Of a DNA stretch of 64,000 nucleotides, positions 38,457 to 51,600 are shown in pieces. Source of the stretch: Harmothoe impar (lineage: Eukaryota > Annelida > Polychaeta > Phyllodocida > Polynoidae). Position 1 is the stretch's first letter; each line of letters starts with the position of its first letter. The notes beneath the pieces are model-generated. The model was given only the letters and a program-made list of their open reading frames with translations. It was not told the DNA's origin and searched no databases. The stretch is from the NCBI GenBank assembly GCA_947462335.1, contig OX381710.1, positions 64,599,303 to 64,663,302 of the forward strand, in the 5' to 3' direction. The position numbers were made by a program, and so were the translations under genes.

Positions 38457-39625
38457 GCTGCTGTGAGCGCTCGCTACAGCGGGAGGGTGATAAGACCAAG
38501 CAGATGCGGCGGTAGTCTCATTTTCAGTAGCAAGAGGAGGCACTGACGCTAAACGAGCGCTGTTCCGCGTAGTCTTCTTGTTCTTGAACTTGCTTAGATC
38601 CTTGGACGGCGCTAGCTGTTGTCTTTTGCTCATGGTGGTGACTGTAGAGAGCAGCAAAAGACTGAGTGAGTGAATGGAGGTTTCCAGGCCCCTTATATAC
38701 GCCTTCTCGCTTCTAGAGCTAAGCTACTTACTGCCCCTGTTCAGCTGCCGCCAGCTGGCCGGCGGCCATTCACAAAGAGAAACAAAAGACATAAGGCATG
38801 ACGTTTTCAGCTGGATCCCTTTCCCCCCTTTTGAGAGATCGACTGTCATGAGCTAAGCTACTTACCACCCTGTTCAGCAATTCAACGCGCATTAGCTGTA
38901 TAAAGGATTAAGCGGTTGCTGCCGCCGACTGACCGGCGGCCATTCACAAAGAGAAACAAAAGACATAAGGTATGACGTTTTCAGCTGGATCCCTTTCCCC
39001 TCTTTTTTGAGGGATCCACTGTCATGAGCTAAGCTACTTACCACCCTGTTCAGCAATTCAACGCGCGTTAGCTGTATAAAGGATTAACGGTGATGAGCTT
39101 AGAGTGTGTATACAAAAAAACTACAGGAGGCGTGTGGCGTGAAGCAGGACCCCCTAAGACGAACGTGTCTGTCTGTGAGTAGAGGCGTGTGCATGTGGTG
39201 AGCGACTTAAGTGTAAGACAAAAAAAATCACCGCCTCCTGCCGTGGTGAGTAGACCGGGCCGGCCGGTGGCGGCCGGCTAGTTCAATAGGGGTGACAGCT
39301 GACTAAGGCTGTGCATGAAAAAATCCGATTTTCACCTGACCTCTGACGTTTGTTACAATGAATGTCAGAGGGAGGGAGGCGTCCTCAGGTAGGGGGTAGG
39401 AGGTAAGGCTATGGATGAGGAAAAAACACCGTTTTCAGCTGGTCTCCACGGATAGCGATGACATACCCCTCGTCATCTAAGCTCTTAAGGAGCGGAGCGG
39501 CTGAAAAAGGTCGCTAGACAGCTGGAGTGCTGTTGGAAATAGGATTAAACTCCCTCTGTATAAAAGCTCTGATTTCTGTTGGAAAAAAACCATATCGCCT
39601 CTGACCACAGTAACGTCTACTACCA

Positions 39626-39657
<32 letters not shown>

Positions 39658-42600
39658 ACCAAGACGAGACGAGATGGCTCAAGCTATTCCACTTTCAAGC
39701 TCGCCTTCACCGCCTTGTCCACCTGAAAAAAAGTTAATGCGGCTTGACGACGTGAGACGCGCGAGGCAGACCGATGGGGAGAACAGAGAGGTAGGACAGC
39801 GGCGCTTAGCATATAGCGACGCCTTGCTTCGTCAACTAGGTAAAGAGTTGAGCGGATCTTGGAGAGAGTTGGGCAGTAGCTTAAAAGTTACCGCCGCCCG
39901 TATGGATGCTCTAGTAGAGCGCAGTGTCAAGACACCAAAGGAGCTGTGTACGGCGATGTTCCGAGTCTGGTGGGGTGAAACCCCGCATCGTCATAGATGG
40001 GGAGAGCTCGGTCGCGTCTTCACCCGCATTAGACGAGTGGAACTGTTGGCTCAGTGGATGTCCCTTCTCCACAGACAGGGGTTGGATTTCGAAAACCCTG
40101 ACTCGCGCGCAATGCATAAGCACTTGGGCGCCCTCGGCAGACGTCTAGGCAGCAGGTGGAAAGAGGTGGGGGACCATTTAAAATTGTCGCCTGAGAGGTT
40201 AGATAAGATCGCTGAAGAATGCGAATATGGAGGAAGTCCCGCTGAGTGGGCCTTCCGAGTGTTGAAAATGTGGCAAGCTGAAGCTGACGGTGCTGGCGGT
40301 ACCCCTTTTGAACTCCTTCGAGTGTTGACTGAGGACATGGGAAAGTTTGACCTCGGCATCGCGATATTACTTGACTTTATCAAGCAAGAAACAACGAGAA
40401 CGACGGACATGTGAATTGTTGTGTTTTATTTTCATACGTCTTCTTTATTAGTAAGTAAAAAAAATATTATAACAATTAAGACGCGTGTCCTCTTAAAGTG
40501 TCACTTCCTCCAGTCGCAGCTGATCGCCTCATCGAAGCATGTGATAAACAAAAAAAAATGAAGAGACACGCTTCTTCCTCTCGAGATCACGTGATCCTAA
40601 ATTAGGTCATATGACGTCACTTCCGGTCCCCTAAGTAGGTCATATGACGTCACTTACGGTCCATAAGTAGGTCATATGACGTCACCTCCGGTCACGTGAC
40701 CAAATGGCGGCCTCTGATTGGCTAACTAGGTCACGTGACGTCACCACTAATCCCCTAAGTAGGTCACTTCCGGTCACGTGACCAAATGGAGGCCTCTGAT
40801 TGGCTGCATGTTGATTGAGTAATAAACAGTAGTTAACCATAGTCCCGTTCCGATACATACTATCCCAGCTAGCAAAACTCGTAGTAAATCACGTCATCTC
40901 TACATCTTTTGTCAACAGATATTTACTACATTTGGTTACGTCGTATTCTTGGCCTCATGACGTCTTATATGCGAATGGTTTAGACATCATTCTTCAGACA
41001 TCTTTTTGATGTAATACAATAATATTAATATGACCTGCTTTGAAAGATTTGAAAGACATCAGGAAGATGCGATATAATGATGTAAGTAAGTGGAATAATT
41101 GTAACATTGTGTGAGGTGGGTATATTCCAAAATTATTTTAATTGTGGTATAAATTTATTTTATAAATAAGATGCCAGATGCAAACACATTTTAGACATCA
41201 TGAAAAGACATCTATCTAACATCTACCCTACACCTAGAGTAAGACTTCTCCATCAGAAATAGGTAACATCGAAGGCAATCAGCATATTTTGCCTGTAGAC
41301 ATCACCGATATTCCAGCAGAGACTTAGCACATTGATCCTAGCAAACTGGCCAAGATGTGATGCCAGCTCATGGTCAGTATTTTGATTTGAATAGTTGTAG
41401 CAACCATAGAAAAGGTGTGCTCATACTAATCTCCTGGTTCTCCCTTAAACAATCATTCTACAGGAACAAAAACAACATATCATACATTCCAGACAAAAGT
41501 TGTTCAAATTTCATCTTCTTTGGAAATTCATTGTGTTGAATAAATACTCATTCATGGTCAAAGTATTGCCAATGTAGATTGGATTCTATTGATATTGGTT
41601 AAGCGAGACATCTTGTGTTAAAAGAGTGAACCACTTGAAAGGTAAAGTACAGATGTGTTATAGAAGTCATAATCTGACCAGATAAGGATGTACCACATAT
41701 ATAAACTATACGGAATATTGATGTCAAATCTATCACATCATTTTAGCATGCACCTTAAGTCATGAATTTAACATCAATGTATTACGTGTATAATTTCTCC
41801 AAAAAAAGATGTAACATTCTGATCAAGATTTAACCACTTGTTATGCTAAATAGTGACCACATTCAAACGTATGGATGATATCAAATGACTTATGTCTCTT
41901 TCACATGGCCATTTAGATGTAAATAATACGTATGTTTCTTGTCAAACCACCATGTAAAATGATTTACTCCCTCAAGATGTCATTATGGGGTCATTTTTAC
42001 GTATCAACGTGAATATGACCAGTAAAAGATGTACTTTTTACATAAGGTGCTAGCTGGGATACTACTTGCGTGGTGAAAACTTTTTCGCAAAGACTGTGTT
42101 GATGATAGGTTAGTTTATTGGTTCATCACAGCCATAAATTGGTGATACCTTGAGCCATCATACCATCCTTAAATGGTAAATTGTGTGACTTCCTAGATCA
42201 CCGCTGGGAACCACGCCACGTGGACGTGGATGTGGGGGACTGCATCAAGTGGAAGTGGAAGGCCAACCCCCTCACCTACCACCAGATCAGGGTGCAGCAG
42301 ATCGACAGTGCCAGCGCCCCAACCAAGACCACTAACGGATTTGAGAGCGCCGCATCAGAGACTGGTAAATTACGTAGTGTACATAACTGTATCGGTATCG
42401 TCACATACACCGGACATGTATAACAAGAACTGTCTCGTAGCATTTTTTATGCACTTGAAATTAATCAATATAAGCGTCTGTCTTGTACAAGTACTAGGGG
42501 CTCCGAATGGAGGGGGCTTATTCCTTATAATTAATATGGTATGGTAGTAAGTCGAGGAGCCTTGCCGAAATTGACTTGTGTATACCCTCCCTAAGGTGCA

Positions 42601-45600
42601 GTCCATGTAGTGTTGTATGCCTTATTGCGATCAATATTACTATAAAGACCTCTCTGATAAGCCAACCAAAATGTGGGATTTAAGGCCTAATTAAGAGAGG
42701 TGTTTATGCAAGTAAGTGTAACTGTTTATGTGAATCGGAAATTTACGCATAGTAATCTCTCTGAGATTGGGAGTCATATTCCAATAACTGAATAATATAC
42801 CTGATGTTGTCTTTTGGACAGGCTCCTATACGTGGTGCTTTAGTCAGACAGCCACCCTACTCTACTACTGGAGTACACCCATAGACAGGTTCAAATCTAT
42901 ATCGTTCTCTGGGACGGTGACCGTCATGGCGCGGACAGCCCAAACAGCTAAGTTGGCCATCAGTGTAAAGGGAGATGCTACTGTATCACCCCTCTCTCGT
43001 AAGTCGACTTTGCTTCCTTCTATATTGGTTTCAGTTAGGGACTTGTGAGAGTATCTAAAATATATATGTTTTATAACCAAATATCACAATATGATTTTGG
43101 TTTGTTTGTTTGTATTTCGTTTATTTATCCTGGCAGGTAGGAAAAACTCTGCGCTTATGGGAAGTAAAGAGATGTTGGCAATATGCAAGGGACTACTGCT
43201 GTATTGCAAGGCATTATCGGCTAAGGGGCCTTGCTTGAGCATTGCAATTTAGATAACGTCAAATATCAAAACATTTAAATACTTCCTTCTGAAAACCCTT
43301 GAAATCTCTGCAGTTTACAATACGGCAGAGGCAAGGTTTATACAAAGGGGACACTGCAAAGATCTTCAGCATATTTTAAAGGACCCAACCAACCAAAACC
43401 ATAATGTGAAGTCACTTCTCCCATGCAATACATTTAAGAGTTATAAAACGCAGAAATTCAGCTTGGAATATAGGCAATACTGGAGTTTGGAATAAGCAAA
43501 GGTGTGCTGAGAGCCTTTGCTGTTTGGAATATCTGCAACGGCCAGACCTTGCCATTATACCTAATAGCAGAGGTCTCAGGCCCATAAATTGTACTGTGGA
43601 GCTCGGCTATTAGGTAAAATAACTTGGTTAGTTCTAATAGGTCACATTGGTAAACTCTTTAAGGGTTTTATGTAGTGCTTCAATGCTTTAAAGTAGTTGT
43701 TCATGATGTATGAATGCAGCATTGGCAAGTAACTGTTCAGTGCTGTATTCAGGCATCATGCTCAAATTGCAAGGGAAAATTCCAAATTGCAGAAACTTTT
43801 CACTTAAGCATCTGTTGCAGTATAGACACTGGAGGGAGACACATTGCAATCCCTCCACAATTTCAGATGAATATGTAACAGAAATTGCCAAATTACAGAA
43901 ACCTTTCACCTACGGGAACAGATTCTTATATAGCAGAAACTTTCCGCCAACTATTGCATCATGGGATTTGGGCTAAACTGCTTAAGTGAAAAGTTTCTGC
44001 AATTTCAAAATCCCATTGTACAATATAGCCAAACTCCACAGTACGATTTATGGCTTTGAAACTTCTGCGGTTTAGCACAATGGCAAGGGCAGGTTGTTCC
44101 CCATATCCCATACAGCAAGGGTTTCCAATAGTCCCTTGCCTATTTCAAGCTACACTGTTACGATTTATTGACAGAAAACCTCTGCGTTTTGGACATATTT
44201 GTTGTTATTTGTATATTGTGGCCTATAGATCATGACTTGTAGACTTGAAATGCCTTGCAATGTGAGAAAATACATGGCAATTATGTTAACAGCAGGGATT
44301 TCAGGGCATTGCAGGGGAAAATATCTAACTATTTTGATATTGAGCACTAACAAAATCGCAATACTTAGGCATGGTCTCTTGGTCGATAATGCTTTGCAAT
44401 ATACCAATAAACCCTTGCATATTGCATAAGTGCATTCAATATCCAGAAACGCAGAGTTTTTCCTACCCAAATCGTACTGTGGAGTTTGGCTAATATCATG
44501 TGGCACTGAATCTCTGCAATTATGGCATATCTGTTTGATTAAGACTCCTTGCAAGAGAGCCCTTACAATTAAGAGTCAAAGCAAGGCTCCCAAATTGCAA
44601 CAGGCTCATACTGCAGATGCTTTGGGGGTCATAGAAATCATTGTTGTGCTTGAGCTTACATAGTGCCTTAATACGCTATTAGCCACACTCTACAGTGTGA
44701 TTTATGAGCCCAAAATCCTTGGCCGTGTCTCACCAAATCGATACAAGTTGAAACTCTATGACCGGCACACCTGTATGACTGTGCTGTGTTCATGCATCAT
44801 TGACCTCCCGGCCTATGTTGCGTTGTGCTTCATGAGGACAAATCTTGCCTTGAGGCACCACCCGCCCTGAAATAAAAGGGTTGTTATCAAAAATAAAAGT
44901 GTGTATATCACCATACAATGTTCACATTTCAGCTACCCTGGCAAGCTGCACTAACCCGGCAGTTTGTCCTGCTGCCATCGGCACATGTGGATCGGCTGGG
45001 ACCGGCCTGGACATCACGATGGACCCCTGCTACAGTCCCACCATCACCAACCTGGCAGTAAGCACCCCCACCTATGTACCCATAGACCTTACCATCACTG
45101 GTTCCAACTTTGGTACAAGCCAAGCTTGTACCGCAGTCAGCGTTGGGGACTATGCTTGCTCCGTGCCCTCGACGGTAACTGCAACAAGCATAGTAGCTCA
45201 GCTGGCTGGCAGTAATCCTATTAAACCAGGCCAGCATGCCGCTGAGGTTACTTTCAGCCATGGGTATGCCTTGTTTGCGGGCGACCAATCCCTTCGGTAC
45301 ATTGCTGTTACTAGTGGAGTAGACACTGTCTCTCACGCTGCGGGTTCTATAGCAGGTGGTACAGACTTAACCATCGGCGGGAAAGCATTGAACCATCGTA
45401 CAGCGGCGTTAAGCATCCATGGTGTGGTCTGTGTCCAAGACCCTGCCGTGCCGGCCACCTACAACGAGATCAAATGCAGAACAGGTGCCTATATAGCTGC
45501 TGCAGCTGCCCCCATCAGTGTACTGCTGGACGGCCAACAACCCCCCTGTAAAACAACCTGCCCCACCTTTACATATAGCCCAACAGTCACCCCAACGGTC

Positions 45601-48600
45601 AGTAGCATCTCCCCCACAACTGTAGCCGCAGCACAAACCGTAAGCATCGCTGGAACCAACTTTGGCTCTGATACCACTAAAGTAGAAGTAAAACTAGGGG
45701 CATACGCCTGTACCCCAGTGCTTTCTTGTACCCCGACTCTAATCACATGCACAGCACCCGCGCTGCCTGCTATCAGCAACCAGGTCTCTGTCCGCATCGA
45801 CAACCAGGGCCATGCCCCAGCTGCTGCTGCTGCTGTTGCTGTGCAGGGACTGTCCAGTGTCACCTCTGTGAGTCCCAATACAGGCAGCATCCATGGTGGT
45901 CTCACAACAACGGTGGCTGGTAATGGCTTTGACCCTGCAGGTACGGTGGTAGTACTGAATAGTAAACCTTGCAGCAATGTCAACGTGCTGAGCCCAGCCC
46001 AACTCACCTGCGTCACCCCAGCTAACGCAGCGGGCGCCCATGCACTGACAGTTACCACTCCCAGCGGCTTCTCAGCAGGACCAGTTTTTACCTATGCCTC
46101 AGCCAACACCCCAACGTTAAGCACCCTGAATGGTGTGACGGCTGTCACGGCGGGTGTAGCAGGGACCCCCCTCACCCTGGCCGGGGCTGATTTCAGTGCT
46201 GTAGCTGCAGACCACGAGGTGCTCATCGGGGCAGTGCCTTGTACAACCCCCTCATTGTCAGGGGGAAACATCGAGTGTACAGCGGGTGCTAACCTCCCAG
46301 GGACCTATGACGTCACGGTGAACAGGAAAGGTTGGGGACTCTCCAATACTTTGCCATTCACCTATCAACTGAGTCTGAGTGCAGTTTCACCAGCAGACGG
46401 TAAGAGTCGTTCTCCATTCCAATGAGTATTCGTCCTTTTTCAGTAAGGCATTAGTCATATGTTGTTTTGCCTCAGTCATTTTTTGAATGGCACTTGGCCA
46501 TGTCTGGCCAATGTCCCTGTAACTAATCTGGGGTAGCCACTACAGACTAATGGTTAATTTTCTGTTCAGTGCCATACTGTAATTAATACGCACATTGGTT
46601 CAGCAAACATATGATGTTTGGTTATGATATTAACTACACCTTGGCAAGGGCTCTTGGATTTGCTGTAGTCGATATACCACTGTCATACAATAGCGGCTCC
46701 AAACCACCATCACCCAACTTTTTCAATCCGCGATATGGGTTGGATCTTTGATGGTATGTTTAGTTATTATTGGTGTGTTTTTGTGTTTAACAGGCAGTAC
46801 GGCAGGCGGCACGTGGGTTACCTTGACTGGTAACGGCCTCTCTTGTACTGCTCAGACTACGTTGACTGTGTGCGGACTGCCCTGTACTGACTGCAAGGAT
46901 GTGACTGGCGGGGCCATGTGTAAGACTCCTGCACATGCAGCCGGTAAGTGCAGCTCATTTAGTTCTTTAACTCAGTTTTAAGGTGCATTTTCCATTAGCC
47001 AATTTAGACGTGCCGTCGGCTGCTAATCGGTAGGTAGCCCAATAACAAATCACTGTTAGTACATTCTGTGTTATTATGGTCCTCCGTGTCGATAAGCGAC
47101 CGACAAAACGTCCAAAATTGCTAATGGAAAATTGGCCTAAATGCTGCATACTGATTCAATGCAGTTGGCGAGTTACTCGCTAGGGCTAGATGACGACAAA
47201 GGCCATATCACTCTGAGTAAATAGGCCTATGCCTATCTTTTCACCAAGCTATAGAAAAGGGTGTCTTTGTAATCAGATTTGATCTCTTGTAATTCCCATA
47301 AATGATTTTCGTCCTGATTTCGAGAGAGGATTGTCCATCATGGATTCCTCAATATATACAGATTTCTCTCTCCCTTCTTTCATTCCCCACTTTTTCTGGA
47401 ATAATATGATAGCAAATATTGATATTCATTTTAGGTCAATGTGATGTAGCTGTGACATATGGAAGCACAACACGGACACTTACAAATGCCTTTACGTACG
47501 CCGCGGCCAAAACACCAGACATTTCAGGTCTATCCCACCGACGAGGGGGCACGGCCGGAGGTGTATCTCTCACCATAGCAGGCCTTAAGTTTGGGTGAGT
47601 TTCCAAAATATCAAGTCTGAAAGGTACAACGGGGGAAAAAAGAACATATGGTGGTGTTCAAGTATTCTCCAAGACATTGGGCCCCCTCCCCCATGTCAAA
47701 TTTTGTGTCATAAAGGGTCATTACTTTAGTCATCACTGTGATTATGACATCTGTAATAACTTGGTCATCACAAGGGTGTGTACATATTTGATGACCCTGG
47801 ATCATCACTGTGACCACTTTATTGGCCCAATTAGAGATGGTGCAGAGGTAGAATGATTACCCAGGTCATTAATACGATGACTATGTCATCATCTACAATT
47901 AATATGATATCATGTATTTCTCTGTACAACAATGTCCCAGTAAACAAAAAACATTATACAACATTTTATAACGTTATATAATGTTTCTCTAAGGCTTCTT
48001 ATTATGGCATAACGTTATATAACGTTTTAAAAAGTTATTTTGACATAAAATAACGTGTTTTTTGTTAGCTGGGGTGATGATTTCGTAATAACCCCCTGCT
48101 TCTGTTATTAAATTGCTATTAATTATCTGTTCCAGCACTGACTGCACTCACCTGACGGTGACTATAGACGGCATAAACTGTACTGTCACGGGGTGTAACG
48201 ACACGGCCGTGGTGTGTGTCACGGGACCCGTACCTAAGACAGTGTCATGGACCACAAGGTGCACAGACGCCTTCAAGACAGGTGAGTCACATACTCATGT
48301 CTCTTGGTGAAATATCAAAATCAAATAATACCCAGACTAAATACTGTATAAGGTACATGGTTTCCATCACCACCCCCTTCCGCGCCCTGAATTGACACAG
48401 TAATGTATGGCGCAGTCAAATTGTCGGAAGGGGAAGTAGCTCAGTTGGTAGCCGGTCTAAATCTGAGGGCCCTGAGTTTGAGTCCTGCTTCCTCCAGGTA
48501 ATTTTTTGGCGACCGTTACAACACTAATTGATAGTTTTTAGCACAATAATAGGGTATTAGCAGCCCTGGTGAGTAAGTTGCTGGTACTGCATTCAATCTT

Positions 48601-51600
48601 TATACTGACCCTTAGGGTAAATTGGGGTTAATTGGCATGATGCATGATTGTAGCCTTGGCAGGTTCCTTGCCAGGGCTACACTCATGCATCATGAAGACC
48701 AATAAGATGGATTAACACATTGTGCAGTCTATACAGGATTGCGTTAATTATGCCTTCTGTATTACAGCCAAACAGAACGTACAAGTACATCGTCATCTGT
48801 ATGGCCTTGCCACACTCTCCATGGTGAGTGCATGCAAAGGAGCACATGCTAAAGATAACATCACATGTATCTACTACAGTCCGCCTGCGTGGTTTTCAAT
48901 TGCACAACTTAAGGTTGCCTAAATCATTGCCTTTTGTGAACACTTAAGCTTCTGCCAAAAGCACTTTCAGGATAACTGTAAAAATATATCTATTAAATGG
49001 GCTTGACTAACTGACATGGAATAAATCAACTAATGCATTAGAAACAGCATTATGTATGCTCTGCTAATCATAGTTAGAATTTTAGCAGAAGTACTTCATT
49101 TTTACCTCTGGGCTTTAATTACAGGCATTGAATAACAAACCCGACTTCCAGTATGTGGATGTGTGGAGTTCGGTGTACACGTGGGGCGGCACCTCGGCGC
49201 CCACAGCAGGAGACCTGGTGGTGATACCAGCTGGACAGGCCATCCTCCTAGACACTCAGACTCCTATTCTCAAACTGCTTCTTATACAAGGTAGGGTAGT
49301 AAACTATCTATGACTGGTATACGTGTATGTGCATCATTTCTGCTGTTGTCTGGCTGTTTGTGTCCTTCTTGGGCAGTACTAGTTTTACAATAAAAAAAAG
49401 CATGGGCAACCACTGATACTTTTGACAGAGGCCACACATGCATAAACGTAACCGTATGACATTTAGTTACTTCTAAAAGATTATTGAGTGACCCATGTAT
49501 AGGCACGATAAAGCTTACACGACACATTTTTTCATACTGTGAGATGGTGTAAATTAAGAGAACATTTTACATTTGCAGGATGTCTGATATTTGAGGATGC
49601 TGGCACGCCGACATTACAGGCTGAGTACATCCTCATCACAGACGGCGGCCTGCTGCAGGTGAGGCACTTGTAGCGTGCAGAACGCAACAAAGGACGCACC
49701 TGCCATGTGACTAGACGCCGCCCATTTTACCTGTAATCTTAAAAACCCATTTTCCCTGGAATCCTAATGATTTACCCTCTTCTCTATATGGCACCACTGT
49801 AAGTCTGCAAGTCTGAAGCTAAATGGGTTCGGTTATAGTTCTGATGTAGTTTCAAAAAAGAAAAAAAGAGAAAAAAAAAGAGAGAAAAAAAGAAAAGGGG
49901 GTGCAGGGGGAGAGCCCCCGATATATACAGCAATGAACTTGAAGTGGTGCCATATAGAGGATAGGCCTGGAAACTGATTAGGATTACCAGAAAAGTGGGC
50001 TTTTACAGGTAAAATGAGTGGCGTCTAGTCACTTGGCAGTTTCGTCCCCACGTGGATGTAGAACAGTGGTACAAAAAGAAGGTGACACATAAGCTCGGAC
50101 TCCACTAGTGCAACACAGCTACATGCGAATCAAGGCGTTCCTTTGGGTGCTTTCTTCTCAGATATTTCGTCCCGTTTAAAATTCGCCCTGAATGTCGCCC
50201 TGAATGTCCACAGGAACAGGGCGACATTCAGGATGACACTCATACGAGATAAAGCGAAGTGAGGCGAAATGGAGCAATCTATGTTAGAACAGAACATTAA
50301 AAAGATCGCCATGTTTCTCAGGGGAGGGTGTCGCCCCAGTGGAGTCCGGGCTTTAGGGCGACACTACTTCCAAACCAGGCGAAACATCCCAGAACAAAGG
50401 GGTAAAAGGATCGCCACGTTTCGCAGCTCCCCGTGCTAGTGCAGTCTGACCCATAGGCTCGTAGCTGGTTGGATGATTAACCAATGAGATAATTCCCTGG
50501 CCTTCGCTGCAGAATTCTTATGGGGCATTATGTAACAGCTTGTGCCCATTGTGATTGCTGCATCAGTGCTTATCTCGCCAGCTACCGGATCAAGAAATGG
50601 TGCCCCCTACTAAGGAACCTGCAACCTCGGTATACAGAGCTCAACATGATGTATAGACAGAGGTCCATGATGATCAGTCTGAACGACAGATTTCTTCATA
50701 AGTGATGTCCTGGGTCGTGTCACACAAGGTGGAACCGAGTGTGATGCAACCCATGGCACCACAAGTGGTAAAACCAGGAGTTCAGACTGATAAGAGTAAA
50801 TATCTGTATTTATTTCATGTGATTTATTGATTATTCTATCAAAATATGCATCTAAAGATTTGGTTCATAGCTATTTTGATTACGTCGCAGTGGTGAACGG
50901 AGTCCTGGAGAACGAAATTCAGTTTCTCCACAGAGGTGTGGATAACGGCCTTTAAACTTTTAATTGGTAAATCATGTGCTATAACTTCCCTCTGTTGCTG
51001 TACAGGTTGGTACGGAGGACGAACCGTTCTGTACTGGTAGAGCTAAGATCTGTCTGCAGGGAAACCCTCGCACCCAGGAACTACCGATCTATGGATCTAA
51101 GGGCATCGGTATCCGCAATGGCTCATTAGAACTCCATGGTAAATATCCAAACCTTCTTTATTAGAGCAAAATAACAGACATAATTATACATAATATTGTA
51201 TTTGAATTAAATTAGTGTTGGTGAAAATAAAGTGGGTTGTCCCATTCGTAAAGGGCTTGGTCGGAACTACAACCCCAATCTAATTATTGTGAAAGATAAT
51301 GGAGTAGATTAGCATTAGGGGCTATAGATGTAGTACAAAATGTAGCTATATCGCAGCCAATATATTGAATACAGGACGGCGGCTTCGACATTACTACCTT
51401 ATACTTCAGTGATTGCTTTGCACGCGTTATACAGGCAGGCTGTGGTATACACATGATATATTGATTGATGTATGTTTGTTTTTCAGGCTGCCCAACTGTG
51501 ACTTGGACAGTTCTGAAGGACACTGCTGCTGTTGGGGCAACCAGCATCAACCTGAACTTCGGAGTTCCCTGGTCAGTCGGCGATAAAATCATTATCGCCA

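Larger units (their letters stand above)
31525..42066. mobile_element. Polinton-like mini-element, copy 2 (complete, with a nested MITE)
   Basis: Bounded by AGTAGTATAGTATGTATCGG on the left and its reverse complement on the right, the latter split by a MITE at 40864-42058. Six-bp duplications (TGCGTG) flank it. Without the MITE it is about 9.35 kb. Gene order: frameshifted PolB (minus), PC4-like (minus), death-domain protein (plus). AG...CT ends, long inverted repeats, PolB type and 6-bp duplication all point to the Polinton/Maverick group, but no RVE integrase, packaging ATPase, protease or capsid frame is present and the genes leave no room for them. Parallel sequence in copy 1 shows this is a defined family, not one deletion, at least for the right half. 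Confidence 0.85.

Noticed and set aside
37967..38546. Ser-, Ala- and Leu-rich frames on both strands over the PC4-like gene
   Set aside because: Shadows of trinucleotide-repeat coding sequence; only the minus frame from 38633 has the NLS and PC4-like end and is kept in copy 1.
42197..42998. A novel cupredoxin domain captured by the host gene
   Set aside because: Position between IPT blocks is, as far as I recall, normal for fibrocystin-L proteins.
45489..46058. 189-residue minus-strand frame
   Set aside because: Antisense of the large IPT exon.
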